NCBI GenBank assembly: GCA_946413525.1 | Contig: CAMKKZ010000012.1 | Location: 1 to 64,000 of the forward strand | Length of the DNA stretch: 64,000 nt | Source: an uncultured Oribacterium sp. | Lineage (GTDB): Bacteria; Bacillota; Clostridia; Lachnospirales; Lachnospiraceae | Direction of reading: 5' to 3' | In this document: one piece after another, positions 51,519 through 59,810 of the stretch | How the letters are laid out: every line of letters begins with the position of its first letter | How positions within the stretch are numbered: position 1 is the stretch's first letter | Translations under genes and position numbers: made by a program | Notes under the pieces: generated by a model | The model's input: only the letters and a program-made list of their open reading frames with translations | Told to the model about the DNA's origin: nothing | The model's database searches: none

Positions 51519-52898
51519 CTATTTTTTATTTGCCCGTATCTGGTAACGGCGTTCGAGGATGGCAAGGGTCTCGCTGAGTTCGGCAATGGAAGCCGAGGTC
51601 TTTTCAAAGCCCTGTTCCACGCCCCGGTAACCATCCTGAATGGATTCCGTAAGCTGTTCGGTGGAGCTCTGCAGTCTCATGACGGTATTCTGGAAGTGGG
51701 ATTCGATATCCTGCAAATCCTGGATGGTATTGCCAATCTGGGACTGCATTTTCTGCACCTCGTCCGTATATCTGTAAAGCTGCTCCATGAGATCCTTCGA
51801 CTGCTGCCCGGAATCCAGCATGTTGCGGACGGTGGAACCGGTGAATTCGGAAATTTCGCGGAAATGCTTTTCATTATCCTGCTGAAGGGAAAGGGTGCTC
51901 TGCAGTACCTCTGAAAGGGAGGCGAATGAGCCCTCCAGGGAACGGTTCATTTCGGAAATGAACTTCTCTGTCACAAGCTGCAGCGCGTCCATCTGGTTCT
52001 TTGTCGCGATATTCGCGAAGCTCTTGAGCGTGCTGTCGAAATGGTTGAATTCCGGCGCCAGGAGATCCGACAGTTCCTTCGCGAACTTCTGAGGAGCGCT
52101 GGTGGAAAGGGAGTAGATCGCGTTCGTCTGCTGCTGCTGCAGCTCCATGAGACGGTTGATCCCGTCCGTGGTGGTATCCGGAAGCACATACTTCTTGTAA
52201 GCGGTCAGGAACCTCTGCACCGCCGATTCTGTATCATCCACTTTCCGTTTGAAGGCAAAGTTGAACACAAGGGAAATGGCCATGCCATAGATGGAGGTGT
52301 GGAAAGCAACCTTGATGCCGTCCATCAGCGGCTTGATGCTGTTCATGACCTCGTTCGTGGTCCCGGTGCTGAAGCTCTGCAGACCCATGGACAGGCCGAT
52401 GAAGGTACCGAGGATGCCGAGGCCAGTCATGACGCCGGGCACCTGGTTCAGGAGGTTCCTGTGCATCACCGTGTCCACCAGGGAGTAGTTGATATAGTCC
52501 TCGATATCGCATTTGTAGTAGGAAGCCTTGTCCGAATGCTCGATCCGGTCCAGTTCATACTGGTAATCCTGGAAACGCTCCCAGAGGATCTGGTCGGTGA
52601 ACAGGGGATCCTTTTCATCCTGATATTGTTTCCAGAGGAAATGATGTGAATTCATAGCATCCTTTTCGATTTTTTCCGTGACATTGGCAAGGTCGGCGGC
52701 CATCCGCCCGCCCGGGAAGAAACTTCCGATGTCGCTGGACAAGAGGATGATTCCGACAATGGCGAGCATTGCCCCGTTCACGATAATGCTTCCAAGCTGA
52801 ATTGTCTCCCCGGAGAAGAAATTCAGGTAAGTAAAAACCCCCAGCATCCCGAAGTAGGTCAGTGTGATGAGCCATTCATACCATTTTTTGTAGCGCAT
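51519..52898 (-). CDS. MotA/TolQ/ExbB-type channel protein with long cytosolic tail (ZorA-like)
   Basis: 459 residues: four membrane helices (~9-27, ~36-53, ~138-160, ~185-208), with the family block VPGVMTGLGILGTFIGLSMG and FHTSIYGMAISLVFNF, then a ~240-residue helical tail of methyl-accepting-like heptads (STEQLTESIQDGYRGVEQGF). The tail is what sets ZorA apart from MotA. The start at 52898 follows AGAGG with 9-nt spacing; the upstream ATG at 52919 lacks a site. ZorC/ZorD/ZorE genes are not adjacent, so a complete Zorya defence system is not shown. Confidence 0.82.
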   Translation of the reverse strand: MRYKKWYEWLITLTYFGMLGVFTYLNFFSGETIQLGSIIVNGAMLAIVGIILLSSDIGSFFPGGRMAADLANVTEKIEKDAMNSHHFLWKQYQDEKDPLFTDQILWERFQDYQYELDRIEHSDKASYYKCDIEDYINYSLVDTVMHRNLLNQVPGVMTGLGILGTFIGLSMGLQSFSTGTTNEVMNSIKPLMDGIKVAFHTSIYGMAISLVFNFAFKRKVDDTESAVQRFLTAYKKYVLPDTTTDGINRLMELQQQQTNAIYSLSTSAPQKFAKELSDLLAPEFNHFDSTLKSFANIATKNQMDALQLVTEKFISEMNRSLEGSFASLSEVLQSTLSLQQDNEKHFREISEFTGSTVRNMLDSGQQSKDLMEQLYRYTDEVQKMQSQIGNTIQDLQDIESHFQNTVMRLQSSTEQLTESIQDGYRGVEQGFEKTSASIAELSETLAILERRYQIRANKK

Positions 52899-53093
52899 AC
52901 GATTTGCCTCTCTATACATTAAAACAGTGCAGCGTGATTACAGCCATTATAATATCATTAATATATTTTTTTTGCATCAGAAGTAGAAGAATTGTAAAGA
53001 AAAATTGTTATATTATATTTATCCGTGCTGTCAGGGTCATCTGTGCTGTCCGGGACCTCCATACTGTCCCGGACAACCGGTCGGTAAAAAGCG

Positions 53094-54329
53094 TCATTCA
53101 AACCTTTCGTCTATGACGCGCTTTGTCTTTTTCTCGCTCCGGGGCAAAAGGCCGAATTCTACGACCTTGACCAGCGGGGTGAAACCGATGACACTCTTGA
53201 CCCTTGCGGCAATGCGGTTCGCGAGATCCAGGAAGTTCACGGAACCGTTCGTTTCCACATAGATTCGCATGGTGTCCTTGCCGTCCAGATGGGAAATGCG
53301 AATCTGGTATTCACTGGAGGTTTCCGGGAACTGCTTCAGGACTTCCTCGATCTGGCTGGGGAAGACATTAACGCCCTTGATCTTCATCATGTCGTCCGTG
53401 CGGCCCATGATGACATCCAGACGGGGGTGAGGGCTTCCGCAGGGGCAGTCTCCCGGGATAATGCGGGAGAGGTCGTGGGTCCGGTAACGGATCAGCGGGG
53501 CGCCCTCCTTTACCAGGGTGGTGATGACGATTTCGCCCTGGGTGCCGTCCGGCACGGGCTGCAGGCTTACGGGGTCAATGATCTCGATATAAATATAATC
53601 ATCCCAGTAATGCATCCCTGTATTGTATTTGCAGTTGATGCCAATGCCTGGCCCGTATATTTCGGTCAGTCCGTAAATATCATAGAGCTCGATGCCCAGG
53701 GATTCTGAAATCCGCTGCCGCATTTTCTCGCTCCATCTCTCCGAACCGATGACGCCCTTTTTCAGGTGAATCCTGTCCTTGATTCCCCGCTTGTCAATCT
53801 CTTCCGCAAGCAGAAGGGCGTAGGATGAGGTGGAACAGAGCACGGTGCTTTTCATGTCCTGCATCATCTGGAGCTGTTTGTCCGTGTTTCCTGGTCCCAT
53901 GGGAATGACCATGGCCCCAAGCTTTTCGGCGCCATTCTGGAAGCCGATGCCCGCGGTCCAGAGTCCGTAGCCGGGTGTGATTTGGATGCGGTCCATCTTC
54001 GTGATGCCGGCGTATTCGTAGCAGCGTTTGAACATGATAGCCCAGTCGTCCACGTCCTTTGCCGTATACGGGATAATGACGGGCAGCCCCGTGGTGCCGG
54101 AAGAGGAGTGGATCCGGACGACATCGCTTTCGGGAGCGGTCATAAGCCCCAGGGGATAGGCGTCACGGAGATCCTTCTTTTCCGAAAAGGGAAGGCGGAC
54201 GAAATCCTCCGGCGAGCTTATGCTGTCAATGCCTGCCTCCTCCAGTTTTTTTCCGTAAAAGCTGCCGGCCTTTCGCAATGCGGCAATCTGTTTGTTCACT
54301 AATGCGAGCTGTTCATTTGAAATTTGCAT
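53094..54329 (-). CDS. paaK: Phenylacetate-CoA ligase
   Basis: 411 residues of the PaaK family of AMP-forming ligases. ATP-binding loop VRIHSSSGTTGLPVIIPYT, YDIYGLTEIYGPGIG, and the C-terminal hinge block with LDVIMGRTDDMMKIKGVNVF. It activates arylacetic acids (phenylacetate, indoleacetate) to CoA thioesters, consuming ATP. Its neighbour encodes indolepyruvate oxidoreductase, which makes arylacetyl-CoA, so run in reverse PaaK could recover ATP from aromatic amino acid fermentation (established for similar pairs in archaea and some anaerobes). AAAGGAAA precedes the ATG. Confidence 0.9.
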   Translation of the reverse strand: MQISNEQLALVNKQIAALRKAGSFYGKKLEEAGIDSISSPEDFVRLPFSEKKDLRDAYPLGLMTAPESDVVRIHSSSGTTGLPVIIPYTAKDVDDWAIMFKRCYEYAGITKMDRIQITPGYGLWTAGIGFQNGAEKLGAMVIPMGPGNTDKQLQMMQDMKSTVLCSTSSYALLLAEEIDKRGIKDRIHLKKGVIGSERWSEKMRQRISESLGIELYDIYGLTEIYGPGIGINCKYNTGMHYWDDYIYIEIIDPVSLQPVPDGTQGEIVITTLVKEGAPLIRYRTHDLSRIIPGDCPCGSPHPRLDVIMGRTDDMMKIKGVNVFPSQIEEVLKQFPETSSEYQIRISHLDGKDTMRIYVETNGSVNFLDLANRIAARVKSVIGFTPLVKVVEFGLLPRSEKKTKRVIDERFE

Positions 54330-54364
54330 ATTGTTTTCCGATTTCCTTTCTTTTCATTTATCAC

Positions 54365-54627
54365 GTTCATGCTTTGACCTGTTTGATGCACGCTGCGTTC
54401 ATGCTTTGACCTGTTTGATGCACGCTGCGTTCATGCTTTGACCTGTTTGATGCATGCTGCGCTCATGCTTTGACCTGTTTGATGCATGCTGCGTTCATGC
54501 TTTGGCCTGTTTGATGCATGTTACGTTCATGCTTTGACCTGATGCCGCAGGCATCGATGTCCCATTTGTGGAGTCGCTAAACATGGTAAAACTATTTGGT
54601 ATTAACTATTCTTGATGCATAGTTAAT
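54365..54627. repeat. 32-bp tandem repeat array joined to hairpin elements
   Basis: GTTCATGCTTTGACCTGTTT starts at 54365, 54397, 54429, 54461 and 54493 with a partial sixth at 54525: exact 32-bp period, no spacers, so it is not a CRISPR array. It merges into TTTGACCTGATGCCGCAGGC (family-2 end, reversed) and then a diverged TACGG element with stem ATTAACTAT (54601-54609)/ATAGTTAAT (54619-54627). Fills the gap between paaK and the beta-subunit gene. Confidence 0.9.
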
Positions 54628-54629
54628 TT

Positions 54630-55394
54630 CTATGCTTTTTCGTAATAAGACAGTGCCCGGAAATTCAGCTCGTGAAGCTTCTCCGGGAGGAGGCGCCGCA
54701 GGGCTTCGCGGAGATCCTCGATGCCCAGTTCCATTTCTATTGCCGCTTCGTCCGCTTCGCCGGACATTCCTTCTGTTTTTTCTTCCGGCGCTTCTTCCGA
54801 GGTTTTTTGAATTTCTTTTGTGGCCTTTTTTAAGGTTTCCTTTGCTGCGGCTTCATCTACTTCTTTTTTTATTGCATCTTTGCCCGGTTCCTTGTTTGAA
54901 AAAGCGCCTGCCGAAAGGGCGGCTCCAAGGAGCAGGAGGTTCAGTACCCTGGAGGAACCCAGTGCGCGGAGGGCTTTTTCCGTATCAAGAAGAAGCAGCC
55001 GCTTCACGGATTTTTTCAGGTAATCCAGCATGGCTTCCCCGCTGTAGGATTGTCCGGACAGGGAGGCGCTAACGGGCATGACGGGACGCATCGAGACGAC
55101 GGCAAGCCCGTCTTTTTTCAGAAAAGGCAGCATGCGCACCGCTTCGCCAGGCTCAAAGGCAAGCATCAGGTCAGCACTATGCCTGGAAATCATAGGCGAA
55201 TAAAGCCCTCCTTTTCCGGGATTTGCGTATCTTATGTGGCTGAATACGCTGCCGCCCCTTTGCGCCATGCCGATGGTCTCGGCGCTCATGACATCAAAGC
55301 CTCTGTTCATTGCGGCTGCGGCAATTAGCTTTGCGCAAAGCACGGTACCCTGTCCGCCAACACCGCACAAAATGATGTTTTTGCAATTTTCCAT
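54630..55394 (-). CDS. iorB: Indolepyruvate:ferredoxin oxidoreductase, beta subunit
   Basis: 254 residues; the gamma/beta-type fold begins NIILCGVGGQGTVLCAKLIA and has AETIGMAQRGGSVFSHIRYA, both diagnostic. The second half contains a ~60-residue Glu/Lys-rich insert (KKEVDEAAAKETLKKATKEI) before the final helix, absent from typical subunits of ~190-200 residues. AGGGTG precedes the ATG. With the alpha subunit it oxidatively decarboxylates arylpyruvates to aryl-acetyl-CoA, reducing ferredoxin. Confidence 0.88.
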   Translation of the reverse strand: MENCKNIILCGVGGQGTVLCAKLIAAAAMNRGFDVMSAETIGMAQRGGSVFSHIRYANPGKGGLYSPMISRHSADLMLAFEPGEAVRMLPFLKKDGLAVVSMRPVMPVSASLSGQSYSGEAMLDYLKKSVKRLLLLDTEKALRALGSSRVLNLLLLGAALSAGAFSNKEPGKDAIKKEVDEAAAKETLKKATKEIQKTSEEAPEEKTEGMSGEADEAAIEMELGIEDLREALRRLLPEKLHELNFRALSYYEKA

Positions 55395-55407
55395 GAATAC
55401 ACCCTGC

Positions 55408-55494
55408 TATTAAGTGATTATGTAGTAATTGTTCAGTTAGACTGAACCTATTAAGTGATTATGTAGTAATTGTTCAGTTAGACTGAACAATTAC
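55408..55494. repeat. 41-bp tandem duplication with GTAATTGTTCAGT palindrome
   Basis: TATTAAGTGATTATGTAGTA begins at 55408 and again at 55449 (41-bp period). The second copy completes the perfect hairpin GTAATTGTTCAGT (55466-55478) TAG ACTGAACAATTAC (55482-55494), a member of the GTAACTGYTCAG family. It separates the iorA and iorB genes. Confidence 0.88.
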
Positions 55495-55531
55495 CGCATT
55501 CTATGAAACGTCCGATTCACCGCGTGCGTAA

Positions 55532-57523
55532 TTATCCGGCAGGCAGATCCTTATGACTGACAATGGCATTGGATGGGCAGATTTGTCCGCACAAGCCGCA
55601 GCCGGTGCACAGAGAGGCGTCAATTGTCACCTTTTTCTGTTTTTGGATATTCCCTTCATTTCCCGTGTGTTCCCGGGAAGGGATGGGGGCCGCCGTCCGC
55701 GTCTCCTCTCCATTGTCCCTGGGCGTCCTGCTTTCGCCGGAAACAGGGACGAGGGCGGGGCATCCGATCTCCCGGACGCAATGCAGACAGCCGGTGCATT
55801 TGTCCGCGTCAATCGTTAGGCTTTGCTGTTTGAAAACCCCCTTGCTTTTGCCTGGCTTCATTAGCGCGATACAGGGATAGCGGAAGATAATGGCTTTCAC
55901 ACCCGGCTTCCCGGCCATTTGCCGCACGGTTTCTACGGACTTTTTGTGATCCATGGGATTGCAGCACTCCACTTCGCTAACTCCGATTCCTCGCAGGACC
56001 GCTTCGATATCTACGATCGGGGCTTCTTCGCCCATCAGGGTCCTTCCGGTGCCCGGATGCGGCTGGTGGCCCGTCATGGCCGTAGTGGAATTATCCAGGA
56101 TGACCAGGGTGAATTCGGCTTTGTTATAGATGGCATTTACCACGCCGGGGATGGCGGAGGCAAAGAAGGTGGAGTCTCCGACAAAGGCAAAACAGTGCGT
56201 ATCCGGTTCTGTATGGAAGATGCCCTGCGCGATGCCCAGGCCGGCACCCATGCAAAGGCAAGTATCCACCATATTGAGCGGGGCGGCATTACCCAGGGTA
56301 TAGCAACCGATGTCTCCGCAAAAAACGCTCTTCTTGCCCTGCATGGCTTTTTTTACCGCGTAAAAGGAGGCACGGTGCGGGCAGCCGGCGCAGAGAACCG
56401 GGGGACGCACGGGAAGAGGGGGCGGAGAGATAGGGTTTTCGTCGCAGGCTTTAATATCTGCTGCAGTGTCGGCCTGAAGTCCAAGGAAATCCGCCATGGC
56501 ATTTTTTACGGTGTCCCGGTCGTTTTCGCCGGAGGAAGGGATGTTTCCTGTAAGCTTTCCCAGAATGCGTACCTTCAGGCCATGCTTTCCGGCAATATAG
56601 GTTAGCTCCCGCTCAATGACAGGGTCCAGTTCTTCAATGCAGAGGACCTCCTGAAGGCCATCCAGAAATTCAAGGGCTTTTTTCTCCGGGAAAGGGAAAG
56701 GCGTGGAGACCTTCAAAAGGCGCGCCGATCCCGCGTTCCCATAAGCCTCCTGGAGTTCCCCGGCTGCCTCCATCACGTAGGTGAAGCTGATGCCGCCACT
56801 TGCGATGCCCTTCTGGCAGGTGGGATCCGGAGACGGATAGATCCTGTTTCCCTCATAGTCGGAGAAAACATCGGAAAGGAGAGCATTCCTTTCTTCTATC
56901 TTGCGGTGATTGGCATAAGAGAGCTTTGGGAAAATGACATAGCGTCCCGGATCCTTATGAAAGCCGTCCGGACGGTTTTTTTCATACTCGTCTTCGTCCT
57001 TAACGTCAATGGAGGCATAGGCGTGGGAAACGCGCGTGGTAGAACGAAGAAAGACCGGCGTGCCATATTCCTCCGAAAGCCGGAAGGCAAATTGTGTCAT
57101 TTCATAGGCCTCCCGGGGCGTGGAGGGGTCCAGGCAGGGAACCTTGGAAAAAGACGCGAAATGGCGCGTGTCCTGTTCCGTCTGCGAGGAGATCGGCCCG
57201 GGGTCGTCGGCCACAAGCACCACGATCCCTCCTCTTGCGCCAATGTATTCCAGGCACATCAGGGGGTCGGCCGCCACATTAAGACCCATTTGCTTCATGG
57301 TGAGCAATACCCTGGCGCCGGCATAGGAGGCGCCGGCAGCAAGCTCCATTGCCGTTTTTTCGTTTACCGACCATTCCACATAAAGGTCATCCGGACGCCG
57401 CTTCGCGATCGTTTCCAGAACCTCCGTGGAAGGTGTGCCCGGATAACCCGCGGCAAGGTTCACACCGGCCGCAATGGCTCCCAGCGCGATTGCTTCATTT
57501 CCCATTAAAAATTCACGATGCAT
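55532..57523 (-). CDS. iorA: Indolepyruvate:ferredoxin oxidoreductase, alpha subunit
   Basis: 663 residues. Start at 57523 (MHREFLMGNEAIALG) after AGGGG; the frame remains open upstream to 58105 but that part has no coding character and covers repeats. Pyruvate-oxidoreductase-like domain with AAGYPGTPSTEVLETIA, a thiamine diphosphate domain (CGDIGCYTLGNAAPLNMVDT, FVGDSTFFASAIPGVVNA), and C-terminal ferredoxin motifs CTGCLHCVREIGCP and CTGCGLCGQICP. A hydrophilic ~40-residue insert separates the two Fe-S motifs. Oxygen-sensitive enzyme of anaerobic Trp/Phe/Tyr catabolism. Confidence 0.92.
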   Translation of the reverse strand: MHREFLMGNEAIALGAIAAGVNLAAGYPGTPSTEVLETIAKRRPDDLYVEWSVNEKTAMELAAGASYAGARVLLTMKQMGLNVAADPLMCLEYIGARGGIVVLVADDPGPISSQTEQDTRHFASFSKVPCLDPSTPREAYEMTQFAFRLSEEYGTPVFLRSTTRVSHAYASIDVKDEDEYEKNRPDGFHKDPGRYVIFPKLSYANHRKIEERNALLSDVFSDYEGNRIYPSPDPTCQKGIASGGISFTYVMEAAGELQEAYGNAGSARLLKVSTPFPFPEKKALEFLDGLQEVLCIEELDPVIERELTYIAGKHGLKVRILGKLTGNIPSSGENDRDTVKNAMADFLGLQADTAADIKACDENPISPPPLPVRPPVLCAGCPHRASFYAVKKAMQGKKSVFCGDIGCYTLGNAAPLNMVDTCLCMGAGLGIAQGIFHTEPDTHCFAFVGDSTFFASAIPGVVNAIYNKAEFTLVILDNSTTAMTGHQPHPGTGRTLMGEEAPIVDIEAVLRGIGVSEVECCNPMDHKKSVETVRQMAGKPGVKAIIFRYPCIALMKPGKSKGVFKQQSLTIDADKCTGCLHCVREIGCPALVPVSGESRTPRDNGEETRTAAPIPSREHTGNEGNIQKQKKVTIDASLCTGCGLCGQICPSNAIVSHKDLPAG

Positions 57524-57589
57524 TTTCTTTTCCCCTTTTCCGCATGATGGAAAGCGCCTCCGCTGCCCCTGTGGCTTCGATATGATTTT

Positions 57590-57724
57590 GTAACTGCTCA
57601 GGTGTCCTGAGCAGTTACGGCAAAAGACGCGGCGCTTACGCGCATTCCCATGCGTCTTTTGCCTGCTTTTCGGCTTATGTGTACGCCGCTTGCAGCGAGT
57701 GCAAGCGGCTACCTGAGTAGTAAC
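57590..57724. repeat. Compound palindromic element with GTAACTGCTCAGG ends
   Basis: GTAACTGCTCAGG TGT CCTGAGCAGTTAC (57590-57618), GGCAAAAGACGC/GCGTCTTTTGCC (57619-57630 with 57652-57663, enclosing GCGC/GCGC), GCCGCTTGCA/TGCAAGCGGC (57685-57694 with 57700-57709), closing with CTGAGTAGTAAC (57713-57724). Flanked by two imperfect copies of CGCATGATGGAAAGCGCCTC (57541 and about 57745). Confidence 0.88.
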
Positions 57725-58152
57725 ATGATTTTTTTCCCTTTTCCGCATGGTGGAAAGCGCCTCCGCTGCCCTTATGGCCTCGATCTGATTTTGCGTTTTT
57801 CCTTTTCCGCATGATAGCATGATAGAAGGCAGCTTCTTATTGTGCGGAAAACAACGATTGATTAAAATGATCATCAAAACTGACGAATCCGAATCCATAC
57901 GATAAGAATCGATACAAGCGGATGGACTAAATAATAACAAGTTGTATAAATAAATAGAGTAGAAAACTGAAAGTAGCATAACAAAATATCTGCATTTGTC
58001 AAGGAACTTTGAAACGCGAAAAGCGCGTCGAACAAAGGAAAACAGTGGGGCGTACAAAACGGGGGAAACAGAGAGGCATACGAGACAGGGGAAACGGCGG
58101 GACATACGAAACAGGGGACGGGGGACGTCTGTTTCGCTCAGCCTCGTTTCGT
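57725..58152. other. Intergenic region, divergent promoters expected, no gene
   Basis: A direct repeat of TTTTTCCCTTTTCCGCATG-like sequence (iorA leader) recurs here. The AT-rich part (57840-57990) probably holds the minus-strand iorA promoter but I see no clean box pair. A purine-rich stretch (58010-58130) with GGGGAAAC-type imperfect repeats precedes the plus-strand promoter. Confidence 0.4.
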
Positions 58153-58181
58153 TTGCCTTATCGCCCTGTCAATGATATAAT
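58153..58181 (+). promoter_or_regulatory. Promoter of the spermidine-synthase-like gene
   Basis: TTGCCT (58153-58158), 17-nt spacer, TATAAT (58176-58181), 47 nt before the start codon at 58229. Confidence 0.65.
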
Positions 58182-58228
58182 CCTGAAAGGCTTGCCTTTC
58201 AATTATGATTTCAGGAGTGGGAATTTTG

Positions 58229-59683
58229 ATGACAAAGTACTGCAATTATTTCATTATCTTTATGGTGAATACCGTGTCCATTATCCTTGAGCTGGTGGCC
58301 TCCAGGATCCTTTCACCGTTTTTCGGTTCCACCAATGATGTCTGGACGGTGGTGATCGGCATGATCCTGCTTTCGAGCAGCGTTGGCAATGTGCTGGGCG
58401 GGAGGCTTAAGCGCGGGCGTTACGTAAAAACCTTGCTGCTGTTGTCGCTTGCAGCAAGCATTATGCTGGTTCCGTTCTTTGCCACAGCGGTTATGACTTT
58501 CGCGAAAGACCTGACCGGAAGCCTCCGGATGGGCGCCATGGCCAGCGCGGTTTTGCTTTTTTTCATTCCATCGATGCTTTGCGGGATGTTTACGCCGGTT
58601 TTGCTTTCGGAAAACACGGAAAACATGGAGGAGCTGGGCCGTTCCTCTGGACTATATTACGCCGTTATCACCCTTGGAGGGCTGGCGGGCACCTTTGCCG
58701 GCGGCTTCTGGCTGATCCCGACCTTCGGCTCCATGCGGATCATCTGCATTCTGGCAGTGGTATGCGCTTTGCTCCCGCTGCTTGCCAGGGAAAAAACCTG
58801 GACAGTGTCCCTTGCCGTCGCGGCGGTTCTGGGGCTCTGCTCCTTTCCCGCCCTGCAGAGCCGCAGTTTTGCCAATGTGATCTATGAGGCGGACTCACAA
58901 TACAATCATATCATGGTCTTTGAGGACGAGGTGAATGGGAACAAGGTGCGTTTTCTGAATCTGGGAAGCCAGAACAGCTTTATGACGGCGACGTACACGG
59001 ATGAAAGAAGATTTCTCCCGTATTCGGCCTATCTGGCTCGTTATGAAGATGCCATTCCGAAGAGAAAGACAGAGGAGGACCGGCTCCGGTTCCTGATGCT
59101 TGGCGGGGGAGGGTATGGTTATCCGAAATGGTTCCTTTCGAGACAGGAACATGAGGCGGATCATATTGACGTGGTGGAGCTGGATCAGGGCGTGATCGAT
59201 ACCGCCAGGAAATACTTTTACCTGGATGAGGCACTGGAGCTTTTTGATCCGGGGAATGAGCGCTTTACAAATTATACCGGGGACGGACGGATCTTCCTGG
59301 AGGAGCAGGCGGAAGGGTATAATGTCATTATGAACGATACCTTCGCTGGCGGCGGTGTTCCGGCGAGGACACTGACAACTGTGGAATTCATGCGGGCGGC
59401 GTATGCCGCGCTGCGGGAGGATGGCGTGTTCGTGATCAATGTGATCGGTTCCCTGGAAGGCAGGCATTCCGCTTTCCTGCAGGCGGAATACAAAACCCTT
59501 TCGCAGGTTTTTCCCGAAACAGGTATTCTCCGGGTCCGTGATGTGGATAATGAAACGAGAACGAATTACCTTCTTGTCGGCGCGAAGACAGAACTTCCGG
59601 AAGGGGCGGAGAGGATGCCCGTGCGGGAGGACGCCATTCTTCTGACGGACGATTACTCGCCGGTTGACAGCCTTTTCCACTGA
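58229..59683 (+). CDS. Membrane-fused spermidine synthase-like protein
   Basis: 484 residues. The N-terminal half has about seven hydrophobic segments of the MFS-like domain found in fused spermidine synthases (SIILELVASRILSPFFGSTN, WTVVIGMILLSSSVGNVLGG). The C-terminal half is a class I methyltransferase-like fold with LMLGGGGYGYPKWFL, DVVELDQGVIDTA, GDGRIFL and NDTFAGGGVPARTLTTVEF. ATG at 58229 follows AGGAG (11 nt); ATG at 58205 has no site. Whether it makes polyamines is uncertain since key aminopropyltransferase residues cannot be verified by eye. Confidence 0.8.
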   Translation: MTKYCNYFIIFMVNTVSIILELVASRILSPFFGSTNDVWTVVIGMILLSSSVGNVLGGRLKRGRYVKTLLLLSLAASIMLVPFFATAVMTFAKDLTGSLRMGAMASAVLLFFIPSMLCGMFTPVLLSENTENMEELGRSSGLYYAVITLGGLAGTFAGGFWLIPTFGSMRIICILAVVCALLPLLAREKTWTVSLAVAAVLGLCSFPALQSRSFANVIYEADSQYNHIMVFEDEVNGNKVRFLNLGSQNSFMTATYTDERRFLPYSAYLARYEDAIPKRKTEEDRLRFLMLGGGGYGYPKWFLSRQEHEADHIDVVELDQGVIDTARKYFYLDEALELFDPGNERFTNYTGDGRIFLEEQAEGYNVIMNDTFAGGGVPARTLTTVEFMRAAYAALREDGVFVINVIGSLEGRHSAFLQAEYKTLSQVFPETGILRVRDVDNETRTNYLLVGAKTELPEGAERMPVREDAILLTDDYSPVDSLFH

Positions 59684-59695
59684 ACCGGAGCGGCG

Positions 59696-59810
59696 GCACA
59701 AGGGGACGGTCCTTTTGTGCCGATGGAAATCATCTTCGATGTTATTTTAGGCTTGGGTGATGTATATGGAGCAGATAGTGAGAAAACACAAAAGGACCGT
59801 CCCCTTGTGC
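59696..59810. repeat. REPIN-like pair of GGGACGGTCC palindromic repeats
   Basis: GCACAAGGGGACGGTCCTTT to 59719 (24 bp) is the exact reverse complement of 59787-59810. The motif ACAAGGGGACGGTYC is, to my knowledge, a frequent REP-like sequence in Firmicutes near Y1 (RAYT) transposases. The right copy lies inside the reading frame of the methyltransferase at 59757. Confidence 0.88.

Noticed and set aside
50437-52898. Complete Zorya defence system
   Set aside because: Only ZorA- and ZorB-like genes are present; no helicase, nuclease or ZorC-like gene adjoins them.
54365-54540. CRISPR array
   Set aside because: The 32-bp units are directly adjacent with no unique spacers, no leader and no cas genes.
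57524-58105. N-terminal extension of the indolepyruvate oxidoreductase alpha subunit
   Set aside because: The frame is open but reads unlike protein, crosses palindromic repeats, and a good ribosome binding site precedes the conserved start at 57523.
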